DNA of 60,659 nucleotides from Pseudomonadota bacterium (GCA_021798575.1 JAJZGI010000007.1:1-60659), one strand, 5' to 3'. Counted from the first letter of the stretch, positions 17,656-27,585 are shown. The notes: generated by a model from the letters alone, not told the origin. Numbers and translations: made by a program.

Positions 17656-18396
17656 ATGCCCAGGCAGCGCGCTGATGTCCTGCTCGTCGCCACCGGCCTC
17701 GTGGAATCCCGCACCCGGGCGCAGGCGCTCATCATGGCGGGGCTCGTCTACGCGGGCACGGCGCGCGTGCAAAAGCCGGGCGAGCTGCTGGCGGCGGATG
17801 CATCGCTCAGCGTCAAAGGCCAGGACCACCCGTGGGTCTCGCGCGGTGGGGTGAAGCTGGCGCACGGGCTGGCGCATTTCAACCTCTCGCCACGCGGGCG
17901 CAACTGCCTGGATATCGGCGCTTCCACCGGCGGCTTTACCGATGTATTGCTCGCGTTTGGTGCGGCGCGCGTGTTCGCGGTGGATGTCGGCCACGGCCAA
18001 CTGGCCTGGAAGCTGCGGTCTGACCCGCGCGTTATCGTGTTGGAAAAGACCAATGCCCGGCATCTTACCGCAGCGCAGGTGCCGGATTCCATCGGTGCGC
18101 TGGTGTGTGACGCCAGCTTCATCGGCCTGCAAACCGTGCTCCCGGCCGGACTGGCGCTGTGCTCTCCGGGCGCCTTCGCGGTCGCGCTCATCAAGCCGCA
18201 GTTCGAGGCCGGGGCGGAGCAGGTTGGCAAAGGCGGCGTGGTGCGCGATGCGGCGGTGCACGCGGCGGTATGCGATAGAATATCCGGCTGGTGGGCATCA
18301 TTGCCCGATTGGCGCGTGCTGGGGGTGGAGCGCAGCCCCATCACCGGGCCGGAGGGGAATGTCGAGTTTTTGATCGGCGCGATGCGCAATTCGTGA
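17656..18396 (+). CDS. tlyA: TlyA-family rRNA 2'-O-methyltransferase
   Basis: Methylates ribose 2'-OH groups on rRNA (in mycobacteria, 16S C1409 and 23S C1920) and is linked to hemolysin-like and capreomycin phenotypes. An S4 RNA-binding domain (RADVLLVATGLVESRTRAQALIMAG, residues 4-60) precedes an FtsJ-type methyltransferase domain with SAM motif CLDIGASTGGFTDVLL and catalytic Lys regions WVSRGGVKL and LIKPQFEAG. 246 residues is normal. It is preceded by two palindromes; the usual neighbour dxs is missing. Confidence 0.94.
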   Translation: MPRQRADVLLVATGLVESRTRAQALIMAGLVYAGTARVQKPGELLAADASLSVKGQDHPWVSRGGVKLAHGLAHFNLSPRGRNCLDIGASTGGFTDVLLAFGAARVFAVDVGHGQLAWKLRSDPRVIVLEKTNARHLTAAQVPDSIGALVCDASFIGLQTVLPAGLALCSPGAFAVALIKPQFEAGAEQVGKGGVVRDAAVHAAVCDRISGWWASLPDWRVLGVERSPITGPEGNVEFLIGAMRNS

Positions 18397-18486
18397 TTAC
18401 AAACCTGTCATAGGCCTGCCGCGCCGTTGCGGCTCGCGGCGTGCGCCCCCAAATTTTTATTCCGCAGACAAGAACAAGGGAGCGAC

Positions 18487-20445
18487 ATGCGCCGCAGAAT
18501 CTGGCCTAAAATCCTGCTCATCTGCCTGATTCTGCTGGGGCTGCTGGTGATCTTCTGGCAGTGGGACTGGTTCATCCCGACCATTGAATCCCGGGCCTCG
18601 GCGGCGCTGGGCCGTCCGGTGACGCTCCAGCGTCTCCAGGTCTCGCTCGGGCCCACCACCACCATCATCGCCTCCGGCGTTACCATCGCCAATCCGCCGG
18701 GTTTCTCTAAAGCTACCCCGCCGCTCGCCCGTGTCGCGCAGCTGCGCCTGCGGGTGAATGTGATGGAGTATATCGAGCATCGCCGCCTCGCGCTCACGCA
18801 GATCGCGCTGGAGCACCCGGTTGTGGCCGTCCGTCAGCTGGCCAATGGTGCCAGCAACGCCAGCTTCAGGTTCAAACCCACCAAAGGGAAGATGAACCCG
18901 CCCGAGCTGGGAGAGCTCATCATCAACCACGGCAGCGCCAGCGTGCTGCTCCCACGCTTCAAGACGAATTTTGACCTCACCGTGCAAACAAGCCCTGCAG
19001 CGGCCAAAAACCGGCTGTTCACCGGCGGGGAGATCGTGGTGGGCGCGCGGGGCACCTATGCCGGCGCACCGGTGAGCGGGCGGCTGATCGGCGGGGCGCT
19101 GCTCTCCCTGCGCAACCCGTCCACGCCCTACCCGGTGGATCTGCATGTGCAGAACGGCACCAGTTTTGCCAGCCTGGTCGGCAGCATCAAGGATCCGGCG
19201 CATCTCTCCGGCGCGCATCTGGCGCTCACCTTCTCAGGCCAGAATATGGCTAATCTTTACCAGCTCACCGGCGTGCCTATTCCGTCCACCCCGCCGTTCG
19301 ACCTCCGTGGCGCGCTCACGCTCTCCGGCGGGAGCTTCGCGTTCAGGCATTTTCGTGGCCGCGTCGGGTCATCGGACCTGGAGGGCACGATCATCGAGAC
19401 GCCGGGCAGCCCGCGCCGGATGATCACCGCCAACCTCACCTCGCACAGCGTCAACCTGGCTGATCTCGCGGGGTTTCTGGGTGGCTCGCCCGGCACGGAG
19501 AAGACGCCGGATGCCGATGCCGACACGCGCGCCGCCGAGGCACGCGCCGCCGCCAGCCCGAATTTGTTGCCCAACAAGCCGATCAACCTGCCGGAGCTGG
19601 ATGCCGCCAATGTCGATCTGCACTATCGCGGCGAGCATATAATCAACCGTGACGTGCCGTTCGATGACGTCGTGGTGCATCTCACGGTTCAGGACGGGCG
19701 GATCACGGTGGACCCGCTGGATTTCGCGGTCGGCACCGGCCGCATCACGAGCAGTTTCGAACTCGACCCGGTCGGCGGCGTGCTGCACACCAAGGCGAAT
19801 ATCGCCTTCCGCCGTCTCCAGCTCTCGCGCCTGATGGCTGCCACCCACGCATTCGCGGGAAATGGCACGGTGGGCGGCGGCGCGTATCTGTCGGGCAGCG
19901 GCAACTCGGTCGCGCAGATTCTCGGCCATGGCTACGGCCATGCCTCGTTTTATCTGCAAAACGGCGCGCATGTGAGCGCCCTGCTGGTGGACCTGGCGGG
20001 GTTGCAGATTGGCGATGCCGTGCTCTCTGCGCTGGGTATTCCGCAAAAAACGAGCATCCATTGCCTGATCTCCGATTTTGCCCTGAACAACGGCCAGTTG
20101 GACACCAAGGCCTTTCTGCTGGCGACGAAGGAGGCGAATATATTGGGCTCGGGCAAGGTCGATCTCACCACCGAGCGGCTGCACCTTATGCTGCGCACCC
20201 AGGCGACGCATTTTTCAATCTTTTCGCTCTCGACGCCGATCAATATCGGCGGCACGCTGAAAAAACCCAGCGTCCTGCCCGCCGCGGGGCCGTTGGCGGC
20301 GCGCGCCGTGCCCGCCATCGCGCTTGGCATCCTGTTTCCGCCGCTGGCGCTCATTCCCACCATCCGGCTCGGCCTGGGGGACAAGAACGCCTGCGTGGAC
20401 ACGCTCATCACCCTGCAGAAGGGCCATCCGCACAATCCGCGTTAA
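18487..20445 (+). CDS. AsmA-family inner-membrane/periplasmic protein
   Basis: Large AsmA-like protein of the group implicated in phospholipid transport across the periplasm and outer-membrane homeostasis. One N-terminal membrane anchor (ILLICLILLGLLVIFWQW, residues 9-26) is followed by a long beta-rich periplasmic region containing the N-terminal AsmA signature (SRASAALGRPVTLQRLQVS) and the C-terminal AsmA portion (GHASFYLQNGAHVSALLVDL; GSGKVDLTTERLHLML). Start ATG 18487 has GGGAG immediately upstream; an earlier in-frame start at 18427 has no such site. The stop codon directly abuts that of the convergent DUF2125 gene. Confidence 0.88.
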   Translation: MRRRIWPKILLICLILLGLLVIFWQWDWFIPTIESRASAALGRPVTLQRLQVSLGPTTTIIASGVTIANPPGFSKATPPLARVAQLRLRVNVMEYIEHRRLALTQIALEHPVVAVRQLANGASNASFRFKPTKGKMNPPELGELIINHGSASVLLPRFKTNFDLTVQTSPAAAKNRLFTGGEIVVGARGTYAGAPVSGRLIGGALLSLRNPSTPYPVDLHVQNGTSFASLVGSIKDPAHLSGAHLALTFSGQNMANLYQLTGVPIPSTPPFDLRGALTLSGGSFAFRHFRGRVGSSDLEGTIIETPGSPRRMITANLTSHSVNLADLAGFLGGSPGTEKTPDADADTRAAEARAAASPNLLPNKPINLPELDAANVDLHYRGEHIINRDVPFDDVVVHLTVQDGRITVDPLDFAVGTGRITSSFELDPVGGVLHTKANIAFRRLQLSRLMAATHAFAGNGTVGGGAYLSGSGNSVAQILGHGYGHASFYLQNGAHVSALLVDLAGLQIGDAVLSALGIPQKTSIHCLISDFALNNGQLDTKAFLLATKEANILGSGKVDLTTERLHLMLRTQATHFSIFSLSTPINIGGTLKKPSVLPAAGPLAARAVPAIALGILFPPLALIPTIRLGLGDKNACVDTLITLQKGHPHNPR

Positions 20446-21645
20446 TCATTCGCTTGAAGCCGCGCCTGAGCCATCGCCCGGCGCCTGGGTTGGCGTTGGC
20501 GGTGCCACGGGCGCGTTCTCCAGCGCCGTCCAGTCCACCGGCGGCATGTCCGCGACCTTCTGGCCGTTGATCATCACCCCGCCCGCGCCGTAGGCCACAT
20601 GCATGGTCAGCGTCTGGCCGCCGGGAGTTGTCGCGGAGATATAGGGCGAGAGCATCGCCTCCAACTGGCTCACGTCGGCCTGAGCCATTGGGTAGGCATT
20701 CACCACCGCGCCGGAAAAAGCACCCAGATGGTCGGCGGTCAGGCTTGCCGTGCCGGAGGGTTGCGCCTTGGCGTCGAACTGTACGGCGGCGCTGGCCTTT
20801 AACTTGCTCGGGCCGATCGCCAGTTGCAGGCCGAAAGTGCCATGGCCGCCATGCGCGGCCCAGTCCTGCATCTCCTGGAGTGTGAGTTTCTGCCGACCGT
20901 TCTGGTCGCTGGGCGGCAGCGCGTCGAACTGTTTGATCGCCGCCTGCCAGTTGGCGGGCAGCGGGCCGGAGAGGGTCAGGCTGTTCGTCAACTGGTCGAT
21001 TTTGCCGTCAAACGGGATCGAGGCGATCTTGGTCAGCAGCGGCGAGACCGCCATACCGTCCAGCTCCTCATGCACGCGGAGCGCGTTCTGCCCGGCCGTG
21101 GCATTCTCGTTCACCACCGCGTGCGCCATGAAATGGTCGATATGCAGGACGAGCAGGCTGCCGCCGCTGGCCAGCAGGTCGATATTATCCGCCGTGGCGT
21201 CGGTACCGTTGAAGGTGGGCACCTTGGGGCTGAACAGCGCCGTCGGGTTTATCTGCTCGGTCACCGCGACGCTGCCGAACCTGACCGTGCCGGTGCCGTC
21301 TGACGCGTCGATGTTCACCTGCGGGGGAAGGTCGAAATGCACCAATGTCGGGTCCGCGGCGTTGATCCGCAGCGCGAAGCTGGGCAGCACGAAGGTGACC
21401 GGCGGCACGTTGGCGTCCGGCTGGACCGTGATCCGCAGGTTGACGAGGTTCAGCGTCGCGGCGAGCGGGGAGGTGCCGCGCGACATGCTGTCGAAGCTCA
21501 CCTTGATGCCCGGGTTCGCGGAGGTCTGGTTCACCCAGTTGGTGAAACCCGCCTGCATCCGGCCCTGCGCATACCACCAGAGCCCGAGCCAGGCGAGCAC
21601 CACCACGACCACCACCGCCAGCAAAAATTTCAGAAATCCGCGCAT
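20446..21645 (-). CDS. DUF2125 domain-containing envelope protein
   Basis: Protein of unknown function found in alphaproteobacteria. The 399-residue product has an N-terminal membrane anchor or uncleaved signal (FLKFLLAVVVVVVLAWLGLWWY) and a beta-rich periplasmic body with typical DUF2125 features (WYAQGRMQAGFTNWV ... NLRITVQPD). A Pro/Ala-rich low-complexity tail closes it. It converges on the AsmA-family gene with no spacer; both are envelope proteins with one membrane anchor facing the periplasm. No catalytic motif is visible. Confidence 0.8.
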   Translation of the reverse strand: MRGFLKFLLAVVVVVVLAWLGLWWYAQGRMQAGFTNWVNQTSANPGIKVSFDSMSRGTSPLAATLNLVNLRITVQPDANVPPVTFVLPSFALRINAADPTLVHFDLPPQVNIDASDGTGTVRFGSVAVTEQINPTALFSPKVPTFNGTDATADNIDLLASGGSLLVLHIDHFMAHAVVNENATAGQNALRVHEELDGMAVSPLLTKIASIPFDGKIDQLTNSLTLSGPLPANWQAAIKQFDALPPSDQNGRQKLTLQEMQDWAAHGGHGTFGLQLAIGPSKLKASAAVQFDAKAQPSGTASLTADHLGAFSGAVVNAYPMAQADVSQLEAMLSPYISATTPGGQTLTMHVAYGAGGVMINGQKVADMPPVDWTALENAPVAPPTPTQAPGDGSGAASSE

Positions 21646-21729
21646 CGTCGATTACCTCATTTGGGCATTATATCCTCTCTATCTGCGCCACCCTTGACCA
21701 TTGGCCAAGCCTTGGGGCTTGTGGCGTGC

Positions 21730-22677
21730 ATGAAGATTTTCAGAAACTGGCAGAACCTGCCCGCCAGCGCGTGCGGCGCCAGCCTGGCGCTGGGGAATTT
21801 TGATGGCGTGCATCTCGGCCATGCCGCGGTGCTGCGCGCCGCCCACGCCGCCCGGCCCGGTGCGCCGCTCGGCGTGCTCACGTTCGAGCCGCATCCGCGC
21901 GGCTATTTCCGCCCGCAGGACCCGCCGTTTCGCCTGACTTTGGCGGCGGAGCGCGCGGCGGCTCTGGCCGCTCTGGGCGTGGAACTGCTGTATGAGCTGC
22001 CGTTCGACGCGGCCTTTTCCCATATTTCAGCGGCGGATTTCTGCGCGCAGGTGCTGCACCGGGGTCTGGGCGCCGTACAGCTCGCCTGCGGGGCGGATTT
22101 CGCCTTCGGCCACCGCCGTGGCGGGGACATCGGGCTGCTCACGGCGCAGGCCGAGGCGCTGGGCATCGGCGTCTCCATCGTCCCGCCGGTGGCGGACGCG
22201 CAGGGGCCCATCTCCTCCACCCGCATCCGCCGGCTGCTCCAGGAGGGCTACCCGGACCGCGCCGCCCTGCTGCTGGGCCGCGCCCATACCATCCGTGGCG
22301 AGGTGATCCACGGCGATGCGCGCGGCCGCACCATCGGCTTTCCCACCGCCAATATCCCGTTGGGCGAGCATCTGGAGCCCGCGCGCGGCGTGTATGCCGT
22401 CACCGCCCGGCTGCCGGGCGGCCAAAGCGTGGAGGGTGTGGCCAATATCGGCCAGCGCCCCACCGTGGGCGGCATCGAGCCACGCCTGGAGGCGCATCTG
22501 TTCGACTTTACCGGTGATCTGTACGGCCAGGAATTGTCTGTCGCGTTGCATGAATTCATCCGCGAGGAACAGAAGTTCGAGAATTTCGCGGCGCTGCAGG
22601 CGCAGATCGCGCGGGACGCGCTCACCGCCCGGCGCTGCTTGACAGGCCGCAGAATCCCGCCAAACCCCACCCCATGA
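21730..22677 (+). CDS. ribF: Bifunctional riboflavin kinase / FAD synthetase
   Basis: Makes FMN then FAD from riboflavin. The N-terminal nucleotidyltransferase domain has LGNFDGVHLGH and the ISSTRIR motif; the C-terminal riboflavin kinase domain has GRTIGFPTANI and the ARGVYAV strand. The ATG at 21730 gives 315 residues, the family norm; the open frame continues upstream without homology into the divergent DUF2125 gene. Its stop overlaps the ileS start (ATGA), giving the common ribF-ileS-lspA unit. Confidence 0.95.
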   Translation: MKIFRNWQNLPASACGASLALGNFDGVHLGHAAVLRAAHAARPGAPLGVLTFEPHPRGYFRPQDPPFRLTLAAERAAALAALGVELLYELPFDAAFSHISAADFCAQVLHRGLGAVQLACGADFAFGHRRGGDIGLLTAQAEALGIGVSIVPPVADAQGPISSTRIRRLLQEGYPDRAALLLGRAHTIRGEVIHGDARGRTIGFPTANIPLGEHLEPARGVYAVTARLPGGQSVEGVANIGQRPTVGGIEPRLEAHLFDFTGDLYGQELSVALHEFIREEQKFENFAALQAQIARDALTARRCLTGRRIPPNPTP

Positions 22678-25568
22678 GTGAACCAGTCGCCGATAAAAAA
22701 CCCTCTGTCTTCCTGCCGCGCACGGACTTCCCGATGCGCGGGGACCTGCCCGTGCGCGAGCCCGTGATGCTCAAACGCTGGGAGGAGATGCGCCTGTGGG
22801 AGCGGCTGCGGCAGCGCGCCCGGGGCCGCCCAAGCTTTATTCTGCACGACGGCCCGCCTTACGCCAACGGCAATCTGCATATCGGCCACGCGCTGAACAA
22901 AATCCATAAGGATGTGATCAACCGGGCGCAGCAGATGGCCGGGCGCGATGCCAACTACATTCCCGGCTGGGACTGCCACGGGCTGCCGATCGAATGGAAG
23001 ATCGAGGAGCGGTACCGGGCGGCCAAGAAGAACAAGGATGACGTGCCGATCCTGGAGTTCCGCCGGGAGTGCCGGGAGTATGCGCAGCACTGGCTGGACG
23101 TGCAGGCCGAGGAGTTCAAACGCCTGGGCGTGGCGGCGGACTGGGCCAACCGCTACGCCACGATGGATTTTGCCTCGGAGGCGGCGATCGCCGCGGAGAT
23201 CGGGAAGTTCCTGCAAAATGGCGCGCTGTATCGCGGGCTGCGCCCGGTGCTGTGGAGTCCGGTGGAAAAAACCGCTCTGGCCGAGGCCGAGGTCGAGTAT
23301 CACGATAAAAAAGACACGGCGATCTGGGTGCGGTTTCCTATTTTACTTACCCCTCCGTACGTAGGGGTTCCAAAGACAGGCCGACCGGTAAATGAAAATC
23401 TAAGTGGCGCATCTATTGTTATTTGGACGACAACTCCGTGGACAATTCCGGGTAACAAGGCCGTCGCGTTCGGCCCAGAGCTTGTATATGAGTTAATCCG
23501 CGTCAAGGAAGTTGCGTTGGGCTCTCTGGCCAAACCGAATGAGAAACTTCTCGTTTCATCCGGTCGTCTTCAGAAATTTTGCGCGGATGTTGGTGTCACG
23601 GCATTCGAGTCGTTGAGGAAAATTCGCGGCCACGGCGATGAAATTAGCTATGATTTAGGTCTGATGTTGTGCGAGCATCCCCTAAAAAACCATCCCTTGG
23701 CAGGTGCAGGGTATTCTGATCCAAGTAGGGTTTTGCAGGGCAGTTTTGTTACGGATGATGCCGGAACCGGCTTTGTTCATATCGCGCCGGGCCATGGCGA
23801 GGATGATTTTATTCTTTGTCGTAACTTTAATATGGCTGTTGAAGAAAATTCTAAAATAACTGTGCCTGAAACGGTTCAGGATGATGGGCTTTATTATCCT
23901 TCGGTCCCAATTTTTGCCGGGAAGCACGTCTATAAGATTGCTGACGATGTTTGTGAGGCTCTTAAAAAATGTGGTAACTTACTCCACAGAGAAGAATTCA
24001 CCCACTCCTACCCGCATTCCTGGCGCTCCAAGGCCCCGTTGATCTACCGCGCCACCGCGCAATGGTTCATCCGCATGGATGGTATCCAAACCGATGGGAC
24101 CAAGAGCATCCGCGAAAAAGCCCTGGCGGCGATCGATACCACCCATTTCGTGCCTGAGATCGGCCGCAACCGTATCCGTGCCATGGTCGAATCCCGGCCG
24201 GACTGGTGCATCTCCCGCCAGCGTGCCTGGGGCGTGCCGATCGCCGTCTTCGTCCATAAGTCCACGCACGAGCCATTGCGCGATGGCGCGGTGATGGAAC
24301 GGATCGTGAAGATTTTTGAGGCCGAGGGCGCGGATGCCTGGTATGCCCGCCCGGCGCAGGATTTTCTCGGCGGCGATTATAAAGCCGAGGATTACGAACA
24401 GATTTTCGATGTCGTGGATGTGTGGTTCGAATCCGGCTCGACCCACGCCTTCGTGCTGGAGGCGCGCGGCCTGCCGACCCCGGCGGATGTCTATCTGGAG
24501 GGCTCGGACCAGCATCGCGGCTGGTTCCAGGCGTCGCTCCTGGAGTCGGTCGGCACGCGCGGGGTGGCGCCCTTCAAGGCCATCGTCACGGATGGCTTCG
24601 TGCTGGACGAGCAGGGCCGGAAAATGTCTAAATCGATGGGCAATGTGACGGCCCCGCAGGAGGTGAACGACAAATACGGCGCGGATATCCTGCGCCTGTG
24701 GGTGATGAACGCGGACACCTCGGAGGATCTGCGCATCGGCCCGGAGATCCTCAAGCAGCAGGCGGAGCTCTACCGCCGGCTGCGCAATTCGCTGCGCTGG
24801 ATTCTGGGCTCGCTCGATGGTTTCACGACGGCAGAGAAACTGCCCGAGGCGGAATTTCCGGAGCTGGAAAAACTCATCCTGCATCGTTTGTGGGAACTCA
24901 ACCAGAGAATCTCGCGCGCGGTGGAAACCCATGACTGGACCGGGGTCTATCCCGCCATTCATTATTTCTGCGCCACCGACCTCTCGGCATTCTATTTCGA
25001 TATCCGCAAGGACTCGCTCTATTGCGACCAGCCCGCCGTGCCAAAACGCCGCGCCAGCCGGACCTTGCTCGATATCCTGCACCGCGCCCTGACCGCCTGG
25101 CTCGCACCCGCACTGCCGTTCACGGCGGAGGAATCCTGGACCGTCCGGTTTGGTAACGACGAATCCGTGCATCTCACGCTGTTCCCGGAAATTCCGGAAA
25201 GCTGGCGTGATGACGCGCTGGCCGAGCGGTGGGTTGATATAAAAAAAATACGTTCAGTAGCAAACGCTACTCTAGAGATGGCGCGCAACGAAAAGTCGAT
25301 AAAGTCCTCTCTTACCGCAACGTTAATTTTACCAAAAAGTGCAGGTATACTGTCCTCCGAAGAATGGGCTGAGCTGTGTATTGTTTCAAAGGTGGCATTT
25401 AGCCTTAATTCTGAGGGCACTAGCGTTCTCGTTGGGGGTCTCCGATCCAATATTCGTGTTGAGCCTGCCCGGGGCGAAAAATGCGAGCGTTGCTGGCGCG
25501 TGCTGGAGGAGGTCCGGGAAAATCCGACCCATTTGTGCGTCCGCTGTTGCGCGGCGGTGGCGGCATGA
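22674..25568 (+). CDS. ileS: Isoleucyl-tRNA synthetase, compositionally mosaic
   Basis: Class Ia aminoacyl-tRNA synthetase charging tRNA-Ile. The 964-residue protein has the HIGH motif in NGNLHIGHALNK (near residue 69), the CP1 editing domain with WTTTPWTIPGN and GTGFVHIAPGHGEDD, the KMSKS loop in GRKMSKSMG (near 649) and a C-terminal Zn site CERCWRVL ... CVRC. Codon use and GC change sharply inside the gene: 23341-23460 is about 48% GC and 23821-23880 about 35%, while 22801-22860 is 73%. A second low-GC patch runs from about 25228 to 25470. The reading frame is intact, so the enzyme is expected to work. Confidence 0.96.
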   Translation: MSEPVADKKPSVFLPRTDFPMRGDLPVREPVMLKRWEEMRLWERLRQRARGRPSFILHDGPPYANGNLHIGHALNKIHKDVINRAQQMAGRDANYIPGWDCHGLPIEWKIEERYRAAKKNKDDVPILEFRRECREYAQHWLDVQAEEFKRLGVAADWANRYATMDFASEAAIAAEIGKFLQNGALYRGLRPVLWSPVEKTALAEAEVEYHDKKDTAIWVRFPILLTPPYVGVPKTGRPVNENLSGASIVIWTTTPWTIPGNKAVAFGPELVYELIRVKEVALGSLAKPNEKLLVSSGRLQKFCADVGVTAFESLRKIRGHGDEISYDLGLMLCEHPLKNHPLAGAGYSDPSRVLQGSFVTDDAGTGFVHIAPGHGEDDFILCRNFNMAVEENSKITVPETVQDDGLYYPSVPIFAGKHVYKIADDVCEALKKCGNLLHREEFTHSYPHSWRSKAPLIYRATAQWFIRMDGIQTDGTKSIREKALAAIDTTHFVPEIGRNRIRAMVESRPDWCISRQRAWGVPIAVFVHKSTHEPLRDGAVMERIVKIFEAEGADAWYARPAQDFLGGDYKAEDYEQIFDVVDVWFESGSTHAFVLEARGLPTPADVYLEGSDQHRGWFQASLLESVGTRGVAPFKAIVTDGFVLDEQGRKMSKSMGNVTAPQEVNDKYGADILRLWVMNADTSEDLRIGPEILKQQAELYRRLRNSLRWILGSLDGFTTAEKLPEAEFPELEKLILHRLWELNQRISRAVETHDWTGVYPAIHYFCATDLSAFYFDIRKDSLYCDQPAVPKRRASRTLLDILHRALTAWLAPALPFTAEESWTVRFGNDESVHLTLFPEIPESWRDDALAERWVDIKKIRSVANATLEMARNEKSIKSSLTATLILPKSAGILSSEEWAELCIVSKVAFSLNSEGTSVLVGGLRSNIRVEPARGEKCERCWRVLEEVRENPTHLCVRCCAAVAA

Positions 25569-26026
25569 GAAAGCGCCTCACCGGCCTGCTGCTCGCAGCA
25601 CTCATCCTCGCGGCGGATCAGGGCACGAAATACTGGGTGCTCCACGGCGCGCATCTCACCGATGGCCATACGATGACATTGCTGCCCATCCTCAATCTCG
25701 TCCTGGTGTGGAACCACGGCATCACCTTCGGCATGTTCCAGAACAACGGCAGCAAGCTCATCCTGGCCGCCCTCGCCACCGGGGTGATCATCGCGCTGAT
25801 CATGTGGTTGTGGCGCAGCAAGGGCTGGCTGCGGGTGCTCAGCATCGGCGCCATCGCGGGCGGGGCTATCGGCAATGTGGCGGACCGCCTGCATTATGGC
25901 GCGGTGGTGGATTTCATCCAGATGCATCTCGGTGGCGTCTATTTCCCCTATATCTTTAACATCGGGGACTCCGCCATCTGCTGCGGTGTCGCGGCACTCA
26001 TGGTTGAGAGCCTGTTTGGTGCATGA
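25565..26026 (+). CDS. lspA: Prolipoprotein signal peptidase (signal peptidase II)
   Basis: Inner-membrane aspartic protease that removes lipoprotein signal peptides after lipidation. The 153-residue protein has four hydrophobic segments and both catalytic Asp motifs, GNVADRLHYG and FNIGDSAI, as well as the N-terminal DQGTKYWV. The ATG at 25565 overlaps the ileS stop (ATGA), the normal ileS-lspA coupling. Its clients here include the BamD and DUF3035 lipoproteins. Confidence 0.95.
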   Translation: MRKRLTGLLLAALILAADQGTKYWVLHGAHLTDGHTMTLLPILNLVLVWNHGITFGMFQNNGSKLILAALATGVIIALIMWLWRSKGWLRVLSIGAIAGGAIGNVADRLHYGAVVDFIQMHLGGVYFPYIFNIGDSAICCGVAALMVESLFGA

Positions 26027-26109
26027 TTGCGCCCTACCCCATTATTTGCCGATCAATATTGACCTTGCCCCCCGTTGCAGCGCGCGGCGCGCGGCGATAG
26101 GAAGATGCC

Positions 26110-26670
26110 ATGAAATATGTTCGCCCCCTTGCTACGCTCAGTGCCATCACTTTTGCCCTTGCCCTGGGCGGTTGCAACAACGCGACGAAAAAAGCCTTCG
26201 GGCTGGAGGCCAATCCGCCGGATGCCTTCCAGGTCGGCACGCAGCCGCCGCTCTCCCTGCCGCCGGAGCTGGGCCAGCTCACGCCGCCCAACCCTGGCCA
26301 GCCGCGCCCGCAGCAGGAGGACGCCGCCAGCGCGGGGGCGGACGTGGTCGATGCCGCCAATGCCATCACACCCGCCAACACCGCCAGCACGCCTGGCGAC
26401 CAGGCATTGCTGAGCGCTGCCGGCCCTGCCCCGCCTGCCGATATCCGCGCCGAGGTCAACCAGAACGCGCTGATCGCCAGCAAACCGCCGGGTTTTGTCT
26501 CCAACCTCATGGGCGATGGCCCGGCGGCGGCCCCCACGGTGGACGCCAGCGCCGAGGCCCGCCGCCTGCAGGAGAACGAGGCGCTCGGCCAGCCTGTCAC
26601 CGCCGGGCCGACCCCGGTAGACAGCAATCAGTCCCCCGGCCTGTTCCACCGGCTGTTCGGCTGGCTGTAA
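26110..26670 (+). CDS. DUF3035 lipoprotein
   Basis: Predicted lipoprotein of unknown function. Signal sequence KYVRPLATLSAITFALALGGC ends in a clear lipobox; the mature protein is Pro/Ala-rich and probably flexible, with the DUF3035 segment FGLEANPPDAFQVGTQPPLSLPP just after the lipidated Cys. 186 residues. It sits directly downstream of lspA, as in many alphaproteobacteria, and converges on argB. Confidence 0.85.
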   Translation: MKYVRPLATLSAITFALALGGCNNATKKAFGLEANPPDAFQVGTQPPLSLPPELGQLTPPNPGQPRPQQEDAASAGADVVDAANAITPANTASTPGDQALLSAAGPAPPADIRAEVNQNALIASKPPGFVSNLMGDGPAAAPTVDASAEARRLQENEALGQPVTAGPTPVDSNQSPGLFHRLFGWL

Positions 26671-26691
26671 CCCAGAGCCAGCCGACGCCGG

Positions 26692-27585
26692 TTATTTATG
26701 GATCATCGTGCCGATCCCGCCCTCGGTGAATAATTCCAGCAGCAGCGCGTGCGGCACGCGGCCATCCAGGATCGTGGCGCCGCGCACCCCTTGAGTCACG
26801 GCCTCCATGCAGGTCTCCACCTTCGGGATCATGCCGCCCGAGATCGTGCCATCGGCGATCAGCCCTTTGATCTGGCCCAGTGAGAGGTCGGCGATCAGCT
26901 CCTTGTTCGAATCCAGCACGCCGGGCACGTCGGTCAGCATCAGCAGGCGCTGTGCGTTCAGCGCCCCGGCGATCGCGCCCGCCGCCGTATCGGCGTTGAT
27001 ATTATAGGTCGCGCCATGCTCATCGCTGCCCACCGGCGCGATCACGGGGATCAGCCCGGCGCCGGTGAGCGCGTGGATCACCCGCGTGTCGATGAAGCCA
27101 GGCTCGCCGACAAAACCGAGATCGAGCGCGCGCTCGATCTGCGAATCCGGGTCGCGCACCGTGCGGCTGAGTTTGCGGGCGCGGATCAACCCGCCGTCCT
27201 TGCCGGAGATGCCCACCGCCAGCGCGCCGGCGCGGTTGATGATCCCGGCGACGTGCTTGTTCACGCTGCCGGCCAGCACCATCTCCACCACTTCGACCAT
27301 CGCCGCGTCGGTCACGCGCAGCCCGTCGATGAAGGTGCTCTTGATCGCCAGGCGCTGGAGCATGGCGTTGATCTGCGGGCCGCCGCCATGCACCACCACG
27401 GGGTTGATGCCGACCTGCTTGAGCAGGGCGATATCCCGGCCGAATTCGAGCGCCAGATCCTCCTGCCCCATGGCGTGACCGCCGTATTTCACCACGATCG
27501 TGGCCCCGGCGTAGCGGCGCAGATACGGCAGCGCGCGGGCCACGATATGCGCCTGGTCGGCGGCGGTTTTCTGTGCGGTGTTCAT
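26692..27585 (-). CDS. argB: Acetylglutamate kinase
   Basis: Second step of arginine synthesis, phosphorylating N-acetylglutamate. The 297-residue protein has [10 protein letters not shown] (phosphate loop), [14 protein letters not shown] (substrate binding), and [10 protein letters not shown] and [10 protein letters not shown] near the C-terminus. The extended N-terminal helix is typical of arginine-inhibitable hexameric enzymes, so feedback control is likely. It lies 25 bp downstream of yihA, the last gene in a cluster starting at rpmH. Confidence 0.96.
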   Translation of the reverse strand: MNTAQKTAADQAHIVARALPYLRRYAGATIVVKYGGHAMGQEDLALEFGRDIALLKQVGINPVVVHGGGPQINAMLQRLAIKSTFIDGLRVTDAAMVEVVEMVLAGSVNKHVAGIINRAGALAVGISGKDGGLIRARKLSRTVRDPDSQIERALDLGFVGEPGFIDTRVIHALTGAGLIPVIAPVGSDEHGATYNINADTAAGAIAGALNAQRLLMLTDVPGVLDSNKELIADLSLGQIKGLIADGTISGGMIPKVETCMEAVTQGVRGATILDGRVPHALLLELFTEGGIGTMIHK

